Source of the DNA: Chamaecyparis obtusa
Lineage: Eukaryota > Streptophyta > Pinopsida > Cupressales > Cupressaceae
Assembly: GCA_027943335.1 (NCBI GenBank)
Contig: BSBK01006741.1
Location: forward strand, 310,001-374,000
DNA length: 64,000 nt
Direction of reading: 5' to 3'
Under the pieces are notes generated by a model. The model searched no databases and was not told the DNA's origin. It worked only from the letters and a program-made list of their open reading frames with translations. The position numbers were made by a program, and so were the translations under genes. Shown here in pieces: positions 11,731 through 24,309 of the stretch; within the stretch, counting starts at the first letter, position 1, and the number at the start of each line of letters is the position of its first letter.

Positions 11731-12735
11731 TCAACATACAACAAGGTTCCCTATCGTTAAGTATCCCACCAATGAATACTTTCTATCTATCGATGTTCAT
11801 AATTATCTTTATGTTCATCAATGAGAGTCCTCTCAAAAATAACACCCACTATTGAACTTTTATGCTCGTAGAGGCATCCCTTTGAACATCGAGAAGACCC
11901 TAAGAATATCTTATCGATGCTATCATCCTATCCTTATTAACATGATAAAATCCATCGCTAAAACACTTAGTGATGTCCAAAGTTGTGCTGATAAACATAA
12001 CCCTTTTTTTATTTCTATGAGACAAAGAATATGTCTCACCTACCTTTGTCCCATTAGGGTGACATCACTCATTGGCAAAGCATTCAATGTTCACCCCTTG
12101 TCATGCCAAAAAACATCCTACTTATTGTTCATTTTGGTTAGACTCTTATTGACACTTATTGTTTTATGGTGACATCCACCCTCAAGGAACCACATAGCAA
12201 TGTGATATGTCACGTTGACTAACCCTATAGTTATAATATTTTGGTGAGACTCTCATTGACATTTGGTATTGTCAAGGTGACATTTCCCATCGGGGGGTTT
12301 TGAATCTTGTTGTGATCTTCAATGTCTCTTTGATGGACCTCAGACATCGGACAGACCCAAAGGAAGTCCCACCGAATTATTCTTTCATACTAATGAAGTT
12401 TTCTTCATGTACTTCAGTGAGGTATATCACATGTCTCACCAACACTTGGATTTTGGACTTTAATGAACATCTAGTTATGGAATTTTGGTGAGACATGAGG
12501 AATCTCTCAATGACATTCTATTGTGAAGCCTATAGAAAGAACCTGATCATTGTATTTCACTGAGACATGGGGGAAGTCTCTCTAACATTATGTATTGAAG
12601 TGTTTAGACCTAGTCTAGAGAGTTAAATCTTAAAATACAAACATAGTGAACCAAGAAGAGAGGATCATATTGATTTTACCCCATTAAATGTCTCTTAGAT
12701 CAGATATATATGTAATGGGCTAATGGTGGAAAAAA
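11731..12735 (+). repeat. 1-kb dispersed repeat, copy A (possible LTR)
   Basis: It aligns over its whole length with 18411-19402, from the ACAACAAGGTTCCC start to the AATGGTGGAAAAAA end. Substitutions are many and indels few. It is rich in GTGAGAC / GTCTCAC words. A PBS-like sequence follows at 12749. The pair could be LTRs of one element that later received Copia-2, but the TG...CA ends and a polypurine tract are not clear. Confidence 0.6.
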
Positions 12736-12748
12736 TATTCAATATTTT

Positions 12749-12767
12749 TGGTGACTCAAAGGAGATG
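12749..12767 (+). other. Possible primer binding site after repeat copy A
   Basis: TGGTGACTCAAAGGAGATG resembles the TGGCGACTC-type gypsy site and sits about 14 bases past the repeat end, where a PBS would be expected. Confidence 0.25.
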
Positions 12768-13369
12768 CTTGCCTACTAAGCATGTGACTAGTTGCTTGAA
12801 GAAATTCATTGGGATGGAGTCACCAAGGTTGAAACACAATGGATTTGGCCACCTGTAACTTCATGAAATATGTAACTTGAACAAAACATCAAAATTTTCC
12901 ATGTCTAGGAGGACATAGTTGTGCTCATGCACTTATTGGAAATAAAATAAATATACTCTCCTATGTATAAGGAATTACGAGGAAAATTAAACAAAGCCAT
13001 TAACTAGCTTGTTGAAGTAGTTTCCCTTTTTGACAAGTTTTTTGTTCCTTTCAGGCATATGGGAAACCATCAAGGAAACAAGAATGAAAATCATACCATA
13101 TCTTGTTGGAGTGTACTCCCAATGCTAAGAAAAAGGAATCTCTCTAGCACTAAAAAAATATCATTTTGTAGAAGATAAACTTTCTCCTCCTTATGATAAT
13201 GACCCTCATGCTTTGAAATAAGCATAATCAGGGGCCACTTGTAGATTTTTTGTAGAGATATATGCCTTACGCATCATCCTCATGATGTTTTAGGGTCTAA
13301 GAAATCAACCTTTACCTCATTGTTGTGCTCTAATTGGTATATTGTTGGCTTGAAAGTGGCTCATCTAAT
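12768..13369. other. Anonymous non-coding DNA
   Basis: No feature recognised. Possibly internal sequence of the element bounded by the 11731 and 18411 repeats. Confidence 0.4.
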
Positions 13370-14590
13370 GTTCCTTATGAAAAGATTTTTTCCACCTTTT
13401 CCTCATGTTTCTTTTGAGTCACCTCTTTGGGAAGTGCTAGTAAGATATTAATCCTTGAGAAGAAATCCATAATGATATTGTAAAAATCATCTTCCAATTC
13501 ATACTTTCCATCTGGCTTTTCTTTATCCTTATGTGTATGTTTTTCTTCCTACTACAACTGATGTTTCTTCTCTTATTTTTCTTGTAGCAGGTCTGATTTT
13601 TCTTCCCCCTCTTCAATTAAGGGATTTTTGTCCATAATTTTCTCCTCAAGGAGAGGAAATTTTTCATTTGCTTCTCCCTCCTCAATAAAAGAGGGAAGCT
13701 CTTCAAATAAAAGGATCAAATCCTCTTTTTTATGCTTAGTTTGTGTCTATACAGAGACCTGAATGAGTACAACCCTCTCAATATCCTCTTGCAACTCTTT
13801 TTTTCTCCTCCTCCTTTAGTTTCTCCAACTCTAGCCCACGTCAAATCTTTTCAATAGCAAGTTGCAACTCCTACACTTGTGTAGACTCTTGTAATGTGGA
13901 AGAAAGAGCTAGTTGTGTTTCTTTTAATATTTCTATTATAGTAGACAACATCCTCATTGGTTATTGCTTTATCATCATTTTCTCCAATAGTTCTTTCCCA
14001 CATTTTTTATTTTGTACATCCAAATCTCTTGCAAGGCTCTCTTTGTGTTTTCTTCAATGGGATTCAAACTTCCTTGTAGCTTTAGCATCATGTTGCCTCC
14101 TTTGCGTCTCTATTTTTTGTAGCATTGATTCTCCTTCTGGAGTATGTGATGGCTCATAAGAAGCAGATAATACCTTCTCTACATGTGGTAACCTTGGCTT
14201 TGTTTCCTGATTTCACATAGGTCAAGAAAGGGTCTCAACAATGGGTAAATCATCCATATTGAAGCTTAGTACATCAATCTCTTTTCCAAAGAAAGGATTT
14301 GGAGGAATAGAACTAGAAGGATGAACCCTAGGCTTTTATACAAGCCCTTGTGATGGAGGAGGCCCTTTAAAACTCGAGATGACAATTTTGGGAGGAGGGA
14401 TTTTAGGATCTTGTGTAGTTTCAAGTGATGGTGAAGGATTATTTTTTATCTAAAGTTGGAGAATTTTCATTTAAGGGGCTCCTCTTCAGACGGTGGATTT
14501 TGCAATCTGGAAGGTGAGTGGGTCTCAAGCTCTTTTATGGTTTCTTGTAATGGGTAAGGCCTATTAAAACTTGGGATGAAAATTTTTGGG
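13370..14590 (-). pseudogene. Decayed charged, coiled-coil ORF of unknown family
   Basis: Minus-strand translation gives long coherent protein stretches separated by stops and a few frame changes. A proline-rich N-terminal part near 14300-14590 includes IPPNPFFGKEIDVL. A helical basic-acidic segment lies near 13950-14180 (ESMLQKIETQRRQHDAK and CGKELLEKMMIKQ). A strongly acidic segment near 13580-13780 includes LLFEELPSFIEEGEANEKF. The C-terminus near 13400-13500 includes YELEDDFYNIIMDFF and INILLALPKEVT. No enzymatic motif is visible. It abuts the truncated end of Copia-2 and lies between the two copies of the 1-kb repeat, so it may be the ORF of a non-autonomous LTR element. The plus-strand ORF at 13896-14159 is its shadow. 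Confidence 0.5.
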
Positions 14591-14599
14591 GAAGGGGAT

Positions 14600-16487
14600 G
14601 CTTGGATATGAACTCTCCTCTTCTGTCATATCTTAGACATTTCAAGCTTTTACCTATTTCTTTCTCAACTTTTTCCAAATACTACTTAAACAACTGAAAG
14701 GCATCAGATTTTTCTTTCAAAAACATCATGGTCATCATTCTAGAATAGTCATCAACAAACAGAATGAAATATTTATCACCACAATAACTTTTCACACCAA
14801 TAGGTCCACAAAGGTCAGTATGAACCAATTCCAAAATATTATCAAAAGTATATGTCTTGCTTTTGAAACTAGACTTTGTCATTTTTCTTAATTGACATTA
14901 TTTACACATCACAATATCAAGTTTCTTCAATTTTGGTAAACCTCTAAATTTTTTCATCTTACTAATGTTTACCAAATTGTCAAATTTCACATGACACAAC
15001 CTCTTATGCCATAACCATACATCATCAAATTGTGAAAATAAACATGTTTCTTTAGATAGGTCTAGATAGAACAAATTACCTCTTGTATGTTCTCCAATTC
15101 CAATTAGTTCACCAGTGGCATCAAATATTTTAGCCTTTCTATGATGAAACACAACTTGATAACTAGTACTATTCAACTATGCAATACTTAACAAATTATA
15201 GTTAAGACATTCAACCCAATAAGCATTATCACATCTGATCTTATCAGTCAATCTTATTGATCCTTTTCCCTTCATAGGACATGGTGCATCATTGACAAAC
15301 TTAACACTCTTACCTTTGTAATGATTTAAGATTTCAAACTTACTTTTATCACCAGTCGTGTGATGTCAGCAACCACTATCAATAATCCATTTATCACATT
15401 TACTCACATATGAAATAAGTGCATTTTTATCATCTTCATCAGAATCGTCTTTCATAGAAACATAAATAACTTTTACATCACAATCATTAGATTCACTAGT
15501 TTAACTATAAGTTTCTTCTTCAACAATATAAAAAGACTTCTTACCTTTATCTTTATAGTCCTTATACCTTATGTGATCTTTTTCATTCCTTTTGTCTTTA
15601 TACCTACTCTCCCTTCTTTCATCCTTAGCATTACTGTCAAGGCATCTTGTTGCAATATGGCCAACTTTATTACATGAAAAACATATTATAGGAAGTTTAC
15701 CTTTGAATTTTCCTTTTTCTCTTGGTAGCCTTCTAGCCATAAGTGCCTCAAGATCATCTAGATCATCATCAGAAGTGTCACCGTCACTACTATTGTTACT
15801 GTTCACAAATATTTCTTTTCCTTTCTTAGACTAATGAAGAACCATTTGAGACTTGAATGCAGATTCAGTATTATGAGTAGTGAAATTATCAAAATTTGAC
15901 AACTCAAAAGCAATAAGCCTACCAACAAGACCTTCCAAAGTTAGGATGTTACCAGGAGTACATCTTGATTCTTGTATTGCAAAAACTCTAATAGCATAGA
16001 TAGGAATTAGGGTTCTCAAAACTTTGTTAATAACAGTTTCATCATCAATGTTTCCATTAGCTCCTCTAATAGCATTTACTACCTCTTTAACTCTTCCATA
16101 ATATTGAACAATGTTTTCACCTTCTAACATTTTCATCTCATCAAACTTACCTCTCAAGCTTTCATATTTGGCTCTTGGCACATTTGTGTCCCCACCATAG
16201 ATAGTTGCCAGTGTGTCCCAAATTTTCTTTGCATTAGTACAATCTTTGATATCTTCAAATTTAGGATAACTTGGGGTTGGTTCAATCTCCAACATTGTCT
16301 GATTGTGTTCTTGCTTTTCCTTCATCTTCTCGGTTGTCATAGGTGCAGCAACTGGTACATAATCATGTTCCACATAGTATTTCATTGAATCACCAATACC
16401 AACTAGGTGCAATTTCATCAAACTCTACCATGCAGGGAAGTTCTCCTTGTTCATCTTTTGTACCTCCTTTTTTAACATATTGATCAT
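14600..16487 (-). pseudogene. Copia-2 gag-protease-integrase polyprotein, truncated
   Basis: One frame runs from an ATG at 16487, only 44 bases after the PBS, with several in-frame stops and no frameshift. Gag begins MINMLKKEVQKMNKENFPAW and reaches the capsid region (about 15831-16421). A zinc knuckle CFSCNKVGHIATRC (CX2CX4HX4C) lies near 15690. It follows an acidic serine/aspartate run and precedes a lysine-rich linker. The protease motif IIDSGC is near 15380. The GAG-pre-integrase H/C region is at about 14898-15176. The integrase start includes HTDLCGPIG and FVDDYSRMM. The frame ends at the truncation near 14600. Stops include TAG after NFPAW and a TGA in the protease motif. The element is dead. 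Confidence 0.9.
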
Positions 16488-16530
16488 TAGCTTCAAGTAC
16501 CTTTAAAATTTCTCCTTACAAGCACCACAA

Positions 16531-16542
16531 GATTTGATACCA
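16531..16542 (-). other. Copia-2 primer binding site
   Basis: On the minus strand it reads TGGTATCAAATC, an iMet-type site with mismatches at its end. Two bases separate it from the LTR starting at 16545. Confidence 0.8.
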
Positions 16543-16544
16543 AT

Positions 16545-18039
16545 TGTTAGAATGATTTTAGAATAAGTGAGAGGGGGGGTGAATCATTTATCCTCAAGTC
16601 CAAATGTACCAATTGAACTTTTAAACACTTCAACAAACTTAGATCTATTTAGCAATTCACTCAATCTCTATAGAATATATCGGTAACATAAAACTTGCAT
16701 TCCACTATCCAAAAGTAATCAACTTGTTGAATATAAAACTTTCAACAACATAACACATCAAATAACATTCACACAAGTATGGCACCGGGATTTAACATGG
16801 AAACCCAATATGGGAAAAACCACCAGTAACATGCTACCAAATTTCCACTCTTCTAAAGTGAGCTCTGTGAGAAGCCAACCCTGTTAAAGGTTACAATATA
16901 CATTGTTAGGTGTGACCCTATTAAAGGATTTAATCACCCTGTTAGGAGTGGCTTGGTTAGAGGGCTTAAGAACATTCCATTAGAATGTCACCTTGATTAA
17001 AGGTTTACAAAATGACTGTTAGGTCAACCTTGATTAAAGGATTTTAACTCATACATTGGTTAGAAAGTAACAGTGGGTTTTGATCTGAAATATACAACTC
17101 ACTTTGCAAATATAGATCCAATATGCTCATATATTGATTTACTAACTGACCTTCATTACAATCTCCATCTCTGATATGCTCAGAAATCCCTTCAAGAAAT
17201 CACCTCAACTCTATTCAGCTCTTCACATCTCTTCTTAGCCTTCTACTTAGATTCGACAGTCAATAACATCAACCTCTTTTCCACAATCTATATAACCTAC
17301 AACTATGTCATCCTTATATCTCCTTGATTAGGTAGATTAATCTTTTGTCTCTTAATCATCTCCATAGATCTTAGGTTTAGATCAGATTCATCAAATCCTT
17401 CCATCATTTCATTCTACTCCTTATCCTTCTAGATACTTCTCAAAACTTCTCCTTGAATCCATAAGAAAATGGTTTACCATGCATTAAATGCTCTAGGTCG
17501 TTCATCTTTAATTTCAGCACATTTTACATATCCCAAGAATTTAACTATGTCAACTAAGATTCTTAATTTATTCACAAATTATAAATTATTGACACTCGGT
17601 CAATACTATTTTCATCTACTCGGTCATCACTGAATAACTTGGTCATTGCTAAAATTATTCTACTCAGAAAACATTGTCTTTGCTCGATTAATTCTTTGAT
17701 ACTCAGAAATTACTGATGCTCAATCAACACTAAAATTTACTCGGCTTATACTAAATTTCTTCTCTTTTTCTATGTTAAGCCTATGCTTCAAATCAACTGA
17801 CTTCTTCACTTAGTGTTAAAGATAAACAACACATTACCTTTCCAATGTGCCAACTAATTAAGTACCCATTGTAGTAACTCACAACTCAACCTTCCCTTAG
17901 GTCCTCTTGTTATCTCTTCTTTTCAAATCCTCTTCATCAATCAAAAGATATGGTACTCTACTAGATAGCAACTATCTTACCAATTAAGGTTTGACATCAA
18001 TGACAATATAATAATTATTTTCAATTGTAGTTTCCAACA
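16545..18039 (-). repeat. Copia-2 5' LTR (1495 bp)
   Basis: The plus-strand ends are TGTTAG and TTTCCAACA, so on the minus strand it starts TGTTGGAAA like the Copia-1 LTR. Near its 3' end it shares the GGAAACCC and C-run features of Copia-1. A candidate TATA box (TATATAG, minus strand) is at about 17289-17297. Degenerate ACTCGGT/ACCGAGT words lie at 17580-17760. Confidence 0.85.
17580..17760 (-). promoter_or_regulatory. Degenerate ACCGAGT-type array in Copia-2 U3
   Basis: There are at least three clear ACTCGGT/ACTCGGC words plus CTTGGTC, GCTCGAT and ACTCAGA variants spaced about 25-40 bp. They occupy the same U3 position as the Copia-1 arrays but are no longer full palindromes. Confidence 0.55.
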
Positions 18040-18410
18040 AGAAGATGTACAAACTTTGCCTTGATAGATCAAGAATAACTTTGATTGAACACTAGAGTAC
18101 AAACCATAACTAGGGTTAGGTTATTCTACATATAGGTATGAATCTACAAGTTATAGAAGGAGGTCGAATGAATTCCCTTGCAATAAAAGAATGACCCAAA
18201 TGAAATCCCCTGCAAGCATGAAATGAAACGGTCTATACCGCTACTATCACTTGATGATTGGTCCTCTATGGCATATAAATATGGGCTCAAAGATCACCTG
18301 CAACCATAAATGGTCATGGGAAAGTTGGACAAAATCAACCAAAAGCATGTATAATGACACCGCTTGAGAAAAAGGGTCATTGAGGTAGCTGGTAGATTAA
18401 TGCTCAATCA
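18040..18410. other. Anonymous spacer
   Basis: Between Copia-2 and repeat copy B. Nothing recognised. Confidence 0.4.
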
Positions 18411-19402
18411 CACAACAAGGTTCCCCATAGTTGAGTGTCTCACCAATGAAAACTCTCTATCTATAAACATTCATAATGGTCTTTATGTTCATCAAGGAGA
18501 TTCCTCCCAAAACAACACCCATTGTCGAACATTTATGTCTATAGAGTCATCCCTTTAAACATCGAGAAGACCCTGAGAATCTCATATCGATGCCACCATC
18601 CTATCCTTTTTTTTATAATAAATTCCATCATTAAAGTGCCTAGTGATTCCAAAAATCATACCAATGAACATCACCCTTTGTTCATTTGGGGAGACAAAAC
18701 ATATGTCTCACCAATCTTCATCCTATCAAGGTGACATCACCCATTGGTAAAACATTCAACGATCACCCCTTGTCATGCCGACAAATATCCTTCATATTTT
18801 TCATTTTGATGAGACTCTCACCAACACTTGTTCTATTGTAATGACATCTACCCTTGGGGAACAACATAGTGATGTGAGATGTCATGCTGACACACCCTAT
18901 GGTTATAAGATTTTGGTGAGACTCTCACTGACATTTGGCATTGTCAGGGTGACATTACCCATTGGAGGGTTTTGAATCTCATTGTGATATTCAATGTCTT
19001 TGTGACAGACCTCACACATCAACAAGACTCAAAGGAAGTCCCACCAAATTCTTCTTTCAAACGGATAAAGTTATCTTCATGTATTTCAGTGAGACGTATC
19101 ACCTATCTCACTACCACTTGTCTTTTGGAATCTGATGAACATTCAGTAATGAGATTTTGGTTATACATGAGGAATGTCTCACCAACATTCTATTTTAAAG
19201 CCTATAGAAAGCATCTGATCAGTGGATTCTAGTGAGACATGGGGGAAGTCTCACTAACATTTTGTATTGAAATATTTTGACCTGGTCTAGAGTATTAAAT
19301 TTGAAAATACAAACATAGTGAACCAAGGAGAGGGGATCATACTTATTTTAGCCCATGAAAGGTCTCTCAAATCAGATATTTATAATGGGATAATGGTGGA
19401 AA
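18411..19402 (+). repeat. 1-kb dispersed repeat, copy B (possible LTR)
   Basis: Direct-orientation partner of 11731-12735. The short ORFs inside it are not conserved between the copies. The 7-kb distance between copies is filled by the decayed ORF and Copia-2. Confidence 0.6.
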
Positions 19403-19893
19403 AAAAAGCCAGCAATAATTTTTACAAAGGGCTCACTATCAATTTTCTTGTTGGTAGTTGGATCACTAGTAAATGCTCATTGCCAGTAGGAATAGGCTCA
19501 CTGTCAGAATATAAGAAATGAAAAATGAATCCACCACTAAAGTCACTGTCACCAATAATCAGCAACATATTAATAATATAGTTCAATCATCTACTGGTTG
19601 CATCGACTCACATATACATCAATACATAGAACTTCCCTTGTCAGATTCACAATCATTTCACATATTACTTCCATACAAGAACACATCATCAAATTAAATC
19701 ATCACTTTCTTATACCATTCCCTACCAACAATATGGTTGGATTGATTCAATTTGAAATAGGTCACACCGAAGCATTCTCGCAGTGGTATGGAATGAAATG
19801 TGGACCACCTTTCTCAATACAACATGCCTTGCTCATAATATCATGCTACACCATCACCAAGACCTTTGGAACTAATAGATAGGATCTATACAT
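19403..19893. other. Anonymous spacer
   Basis: Nothing recognised. It ends with ACAT at 19890-19893, the left target duplication of the DNA transposon. Confidence 0.4.
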
Positions 19894-20840
19894 GGGTGAA
19901 CCCACAATAGTAGGTTCCACTTTTTTGCCTAAACGGACATTGTACTCTAAATTTTGAAAAAAACTTTTAGATTTGAATGCATATTATCGTTAAACCTTTA
20001 AGAATCAGAAGATGAAGTGAATTAGAGTCTTTTAGGATTTTCTATCTAGATTCTAAATTTTATTTTTTTTTAATTTTTGAATTGATTGATTATTTTTTCT
20101 TTCTCCCACAAAAACTAGTATGTTGCTAAAAATGTCATTTTCAAAGAGTTACATTGTTTTCGTAGAGAATAACTTTTTTTCTAAAATAGATATCAATGCA
20201 ATTCTTTCAAATTTAGTTTTTTAACATCCATATGGAGGGCATGCAATTTTTTTTATGACATTATCATGATTATTTCATATTTTATTAACGCTTGAAGTTC
20301 ACTAAGCCGTAATTTTGACATATCTTGACTAGATAGCTTATAACTTGTTGTGTATTTGTCCAAAAAAAAAATTAGTTTTTTTTAATAGAAAGATAACTTC
20401 AATACCTAGGGCATAGATATTTTTTAGAATTTTTTTTCTCTCATTTAATATTTTTCCATAAGCACTAAACATAGAAAGTCAAAATAAACTTAATATATAT
20501 TAACATTATAATCATTGAAAAGAGTTTTCTCAATAGTACCTTCTTACATAGATAAGATTTTTGAATGGATTCATTTGATCTACCAAAAGATAAAGTCGAC
20601 GTGATTTTTTATCCGCATTTTAATAAGTGTGAAGGAGACTCCATTGTAGGTATGAATGAGTAGTATAGATGTTATATCAATGTTTTTTTTTATCTAAGAG
20701 GCTTTGAGCTAACCATTTCCAATTAATTCCTTCAAATGGAACCTCTCAAGGCTTAAATAATCATATTTTATTAAAAATGTCTTATTTTAGCAAAAATCAG
20801 CAGGTCTAAAAAAGTGTAACCCACTATTGCGGGGTCACCC
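19894..20840. mobile_element. Non-autonomous DNA transposon (947 bp, 33-bp inverted ends)
   Basis: The first 33 bases (19894-19926, starting GGGTGAACCCACAATAGTAG) and the reverse complement of the last 33 (20808-20840, starting GGGTGACCCCGCAATAGTGG) agree at 29 positions. ACAT flanks both ends (19890-19893 and 20841-20844), consistent with a 4-bp target duplication. The interior is very AT-rich and has no transposase ORF. Four-base duplications do not fit hAT (8), Mutator (9) or Harbinger (3). Sola-like elements make 4-bp duplications, but the family is not assigned here. Confidence 0.8.
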
Positions 20841-20844
20841 ACAT

Positions 20845-21714
20845 TATAATGAAAATACTTGGATCAAGACACAAGAATCACTATCCAGATAGGACCATGC
20901 CCAAATAAATGGACCACATTATGTTGCAAGATAAATGGGACTAGCACCGACATGGATAAAGATAAATCTTTATGGCACATCATCTAGAAAACACTTCTAA
21001 TAGATCATCAAAATATTTAATCCACATCTATACATGGGATATGTTGACATCAATGACAAACATTGATGATAATAACAATGATCACAAAAACATCACATTC
21101 CAATAAAATTAACTCTACATAGTTTAATATAGGCTAGGAAATAACTTTTAATAATATGTTTAGTTGATGGCTCTACTAGGGACCTTTTTGTATTGTCCCT
21201 TGTTCACTCTCAAGCTTGGGTTTTGTCTCTTTTTCTAAGCATTATGTTTATGTATTCTTTAGCTTATATTTGGATGTGCCTCCTTAGCCACTTTCACTTT
21301 GAACAAAATTAACATGGACCCAAAATAAAACATAACCTAAAAAATTGAGGGTGCATAAATATTTGTGATCAAAGAGAGATTCACCTTGTAAAATATAAAA
21401 TGGGAGGCAATGCAAATAGGGAGATCACTTCTCCCTTTCAATATTTCACATTCGGAAGGAAAATTCACCACTAGACTCAAGAGGATAATCAAGCACTTGG
21501 TGGGATAGTGATCATTCACTAAATATGTAATGATGAAAATGGAAATGATAGAAATATGTAATATAGATGATGAATTAGACAAGTTACTAAAAAACTATAA
21601 ATATCAGGCTGATGCAGACTAACAAAGAGAAAATGTGTATAGAAATGGAAACCAAAGAATAGATATGACGTGTGTGAAAACTAAGATGAAAATTCAAGGG
21701 ACATGGTGTTAAAT
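20845..21714. other. Anonymous spacer
   Basis: AT-rich, no coding relic recognised. The decayed outer part of the NA2 3' LTR may lie at its right end. Confidence 0.4.
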
Positions 21715-21903
21715 CACCATGTATCTAGAAATAAGGGCTCACCTTGCATTTTGAATAAAGTGAATCAATACAAGACTTATAATATTAATTTGAAGGTTCA
21801 ATGAGTGTTAGGAGAGTGTGAAATCAATGTAGGAACCCATACAAACTAAAATGGGGCTAAAATGACTACCAAAATAAGGGTGCTTACTTTTTAGGATGGT
21901 ACA
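21715..21903 (-). repeat. NA2 3' LTR remnant
   Basis: Clear match to 26850-27031, including the words AATGAGTGTTAGGAGAGTGT and GGGTGCTTACTTTTTAGG. The match is lost left of about 21715. Confidence 0.75.
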
Positions 21904-21915
21904 TTTATCCCCCAC
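21904..21915 (-). other. NA2 polypurine tract
   Basis: On the minus strand this reads GTGGGGGATAAA directly before the LTR start TGTACC. Confidence 0.65.
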
Positions 21916-23029
21916 TTTAGGAGGAGTATGATTCCACCTCATGCTCATGATAAATTAGAAGGAAGAGAGAGAAAGAGATGAAGATCATGGGAAAACTAGA
22001 AGGAGATAAGATATCTCTAAGTTTAATGACATAAGACACAAAATTGAGGATCTTAACTTGTACATACATATGCAAGGACACATAAAACAACAACAAAATC
22101 CTAAATTATACTAAGATTCTAAGTCAACTAGTTGAAGAGACATCGCTAAAGAAAATGTATCAACCACTAGCATCATGATCAGAAAGCTATTGCAAAATCA
22201 CTAGTGGTCACTAGAAAAGAGAAAGAGCACACATAAAATATAATACAATACTCCATGATCTAACCCACTAGCATAGCTATGAGAGCATGGAAATAAGATA
22301 AAGGGACCATAAATCCAATAGTCTAGCAAGTTATTTTATGCTAGGTGATTCATGGGAGAAGAAGAGGAGAAGGAAATGCTAGAAAGTTGTGTTATGCTAG
22401 TTCCACTTATCTCAAATAAAGAGGGAAGGAGAATTGATGATCTAGAAATTTGTGTTATGTTATTCAATTCTACCTTGAAAAAATTATGCATAAGGGTGAC
22501 TTATAAAATTTTACGCTCAAGGATGGCTTATGGGACTGGTCCTACAAAATGTAGTATCTCCATATAGATCAAAAGGGATGATTAGTCCTAAGGAAATCAT
22601 TGTCTCCTTAGGAATTAAAAAATGGGATAAATCCTTATAAAAGCATTATCTTCTCAGCGATCCAAAAGTGATCATTCCTAAGGAACGCATTGTCTCCTTA
22701 GGGATCAATAAACAAAAAGAATTTCCTAATATACAAAGAAGGTCATATATATTCTCCCCTAATTATGATGACAACATAATACTATGGTGGAATCATAAGG
22801 AAAAGAGAACAATGATACCTACTTACAATGACAAGGAGATATCCTTGAATCAACAATATATACTTATACCCTTAGAAAAGAGTGAAAACTCTTGTTGGCC
22901 AAGGAAATAGATAATCATGAAAGAAAATCTACAAGTGGGAAGAGAGCCTTGAAAGGAAAATATCTTGGTTACAAGACATCTACCTTCAAGAAGAGTTCTT
23001 GAACAAATATAACATCTTCAAGACAAAGA

Positions 23030-23880
23030 GGGAGGAGAACAAGAACACACCCTTTTATCACCCATATTGCTAGGTGGAAAAAAAATATTATTGATGAATG
23101 ATAACACACCTTAAGCCCCCAAGTAAGTAATTTTGTCTACGATAGACATGTGCTTTCCAAGAAAGGAAAAGATTGTAACTCGAGATGTAAATCTCCTAAA
23201 AAAGAGAAAATCCTTATGTAAACAAACAACTCCATGCCATAATGGATATCATGTGATAAAAAAAAAAACACATAACATAGAGAAATTGAATCCTTAGAAA
23301 GGAATAAGAGATTGATAAATGAAACCTTTCTCAACAAGGGTGAAGACAAGGGAAAAGATAACCTATTATATACCCTATATAATAGATCTTTTATAATAGA
23401 CATGCACTTTCAAGAAATCATAAGATTGTAACTCGAGATTTAAATATCCTGAAAAAGAGAAGATCCTTGTGTAAAACAATAAATCCATGCAAGGAAGGAC
23501 ATCGTATTATAAAATAAGCAATTTTACAAGTGATGTTAGATCAATTGGAAAGGAAGAGAAAAAGAGGAAGGAGGATCAAGTATACACACCTTCCCTAGTG
23601 CTGGGTAAGGGAATACTTAACAAATGATGACACATTATGCTCCCTAAGTGAAATTTTATTTATAATAGATATGCCCTTTCAAGAAAGAATAAGGTTGGAA
23701 CTCAAGATGTCAATATTTTGAAAATGAGAAGATCCTTATGTAAAACAACAAATCCATGCTAGAAAGGATATCAAGTTATAAAAGAAATGAGTTAAAAAAG
23801 GGAGAAAATGGGTCCTTGGGATAAATAAGAGAGTGAAATATTACCATTTCCCCCCAAGTGAGGAGACAAGGAATAAGGAC
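23030..23880. repeat. Tandem repeat, about 265-bp period, three copies
   Basis: Related blocks begin near 23128, 23393 and 23657. Each runs through ATAGACATG-CTTTC-AAGAAA, then GATTGTAACTCGAGATGT or a variant, then GAGAAGATCCTTATGTAAA. Copies are diverged with small indels. It lies inside NA2, between its ORF and the polypurine tract. Confidence 0.7.
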
Positions 23881-24309
23881 TATTATATTGATCATAAAGT
23901 ATGATTGCACCTAGGATTGCACCACTATAAATGAGAATGAGCCCTCAAAGGATAGGCTAGCAATATCACATAGTGAGAAGAAATATAATAGGAACATAGA
24001 TGTTAGTTAGAATGATCATAAAAAAGGTTTCATTCATTGTTACATTTCATTTGAATCATACCACAATCAATGAATTCTTAAATTTTACACTTGAAATCAT
24101 AACATTCATTAGTCTTATAGCCACAAATTTTATGATACATACAAATGGAAGAATTGTCTTGTTGGAGTTTGCTATTTTTTCAATTATATTTTAAAGGAAG
24201 AGTAATTAAGTTGGCTTTAAGAAGCTCAAAAAAATGTTTTCTTATTGTAAAGAGAAATTAGGAGAGGAATTTATAGATTCATTGGACAAATGAGAAGGTT
24301 GAAAACATA

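Larger units (their letters stand above)
14591..18039 (-). mobile_element. Copia-2: Ty1/copia element, 3'-truncated
   Basis: A minus-strand element with 5' LTR (16545-18039), PBS (16531-16542), gag, protease and the start of integrase. Homology stops at about 14600 within the integrase core, just after a degenerate version of the DKGGEF segment. RT, RNase H and the 3' LTR are missing. Gag and integrase residues and the LTR design resemble Copia-1, so it belongs to a related lineage. Confidence 0.9.

Noticed and set aside
11852..12491. ORFs inside repeat copy A
   Set aside because: Not preserved in frame in the paralogous copy at 18411-19402.
13896..14159. Plus-strand ORF with membrane-like composition
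   Set aside because: Shadow of the decayed coiled-coil ORF on the minus strand.
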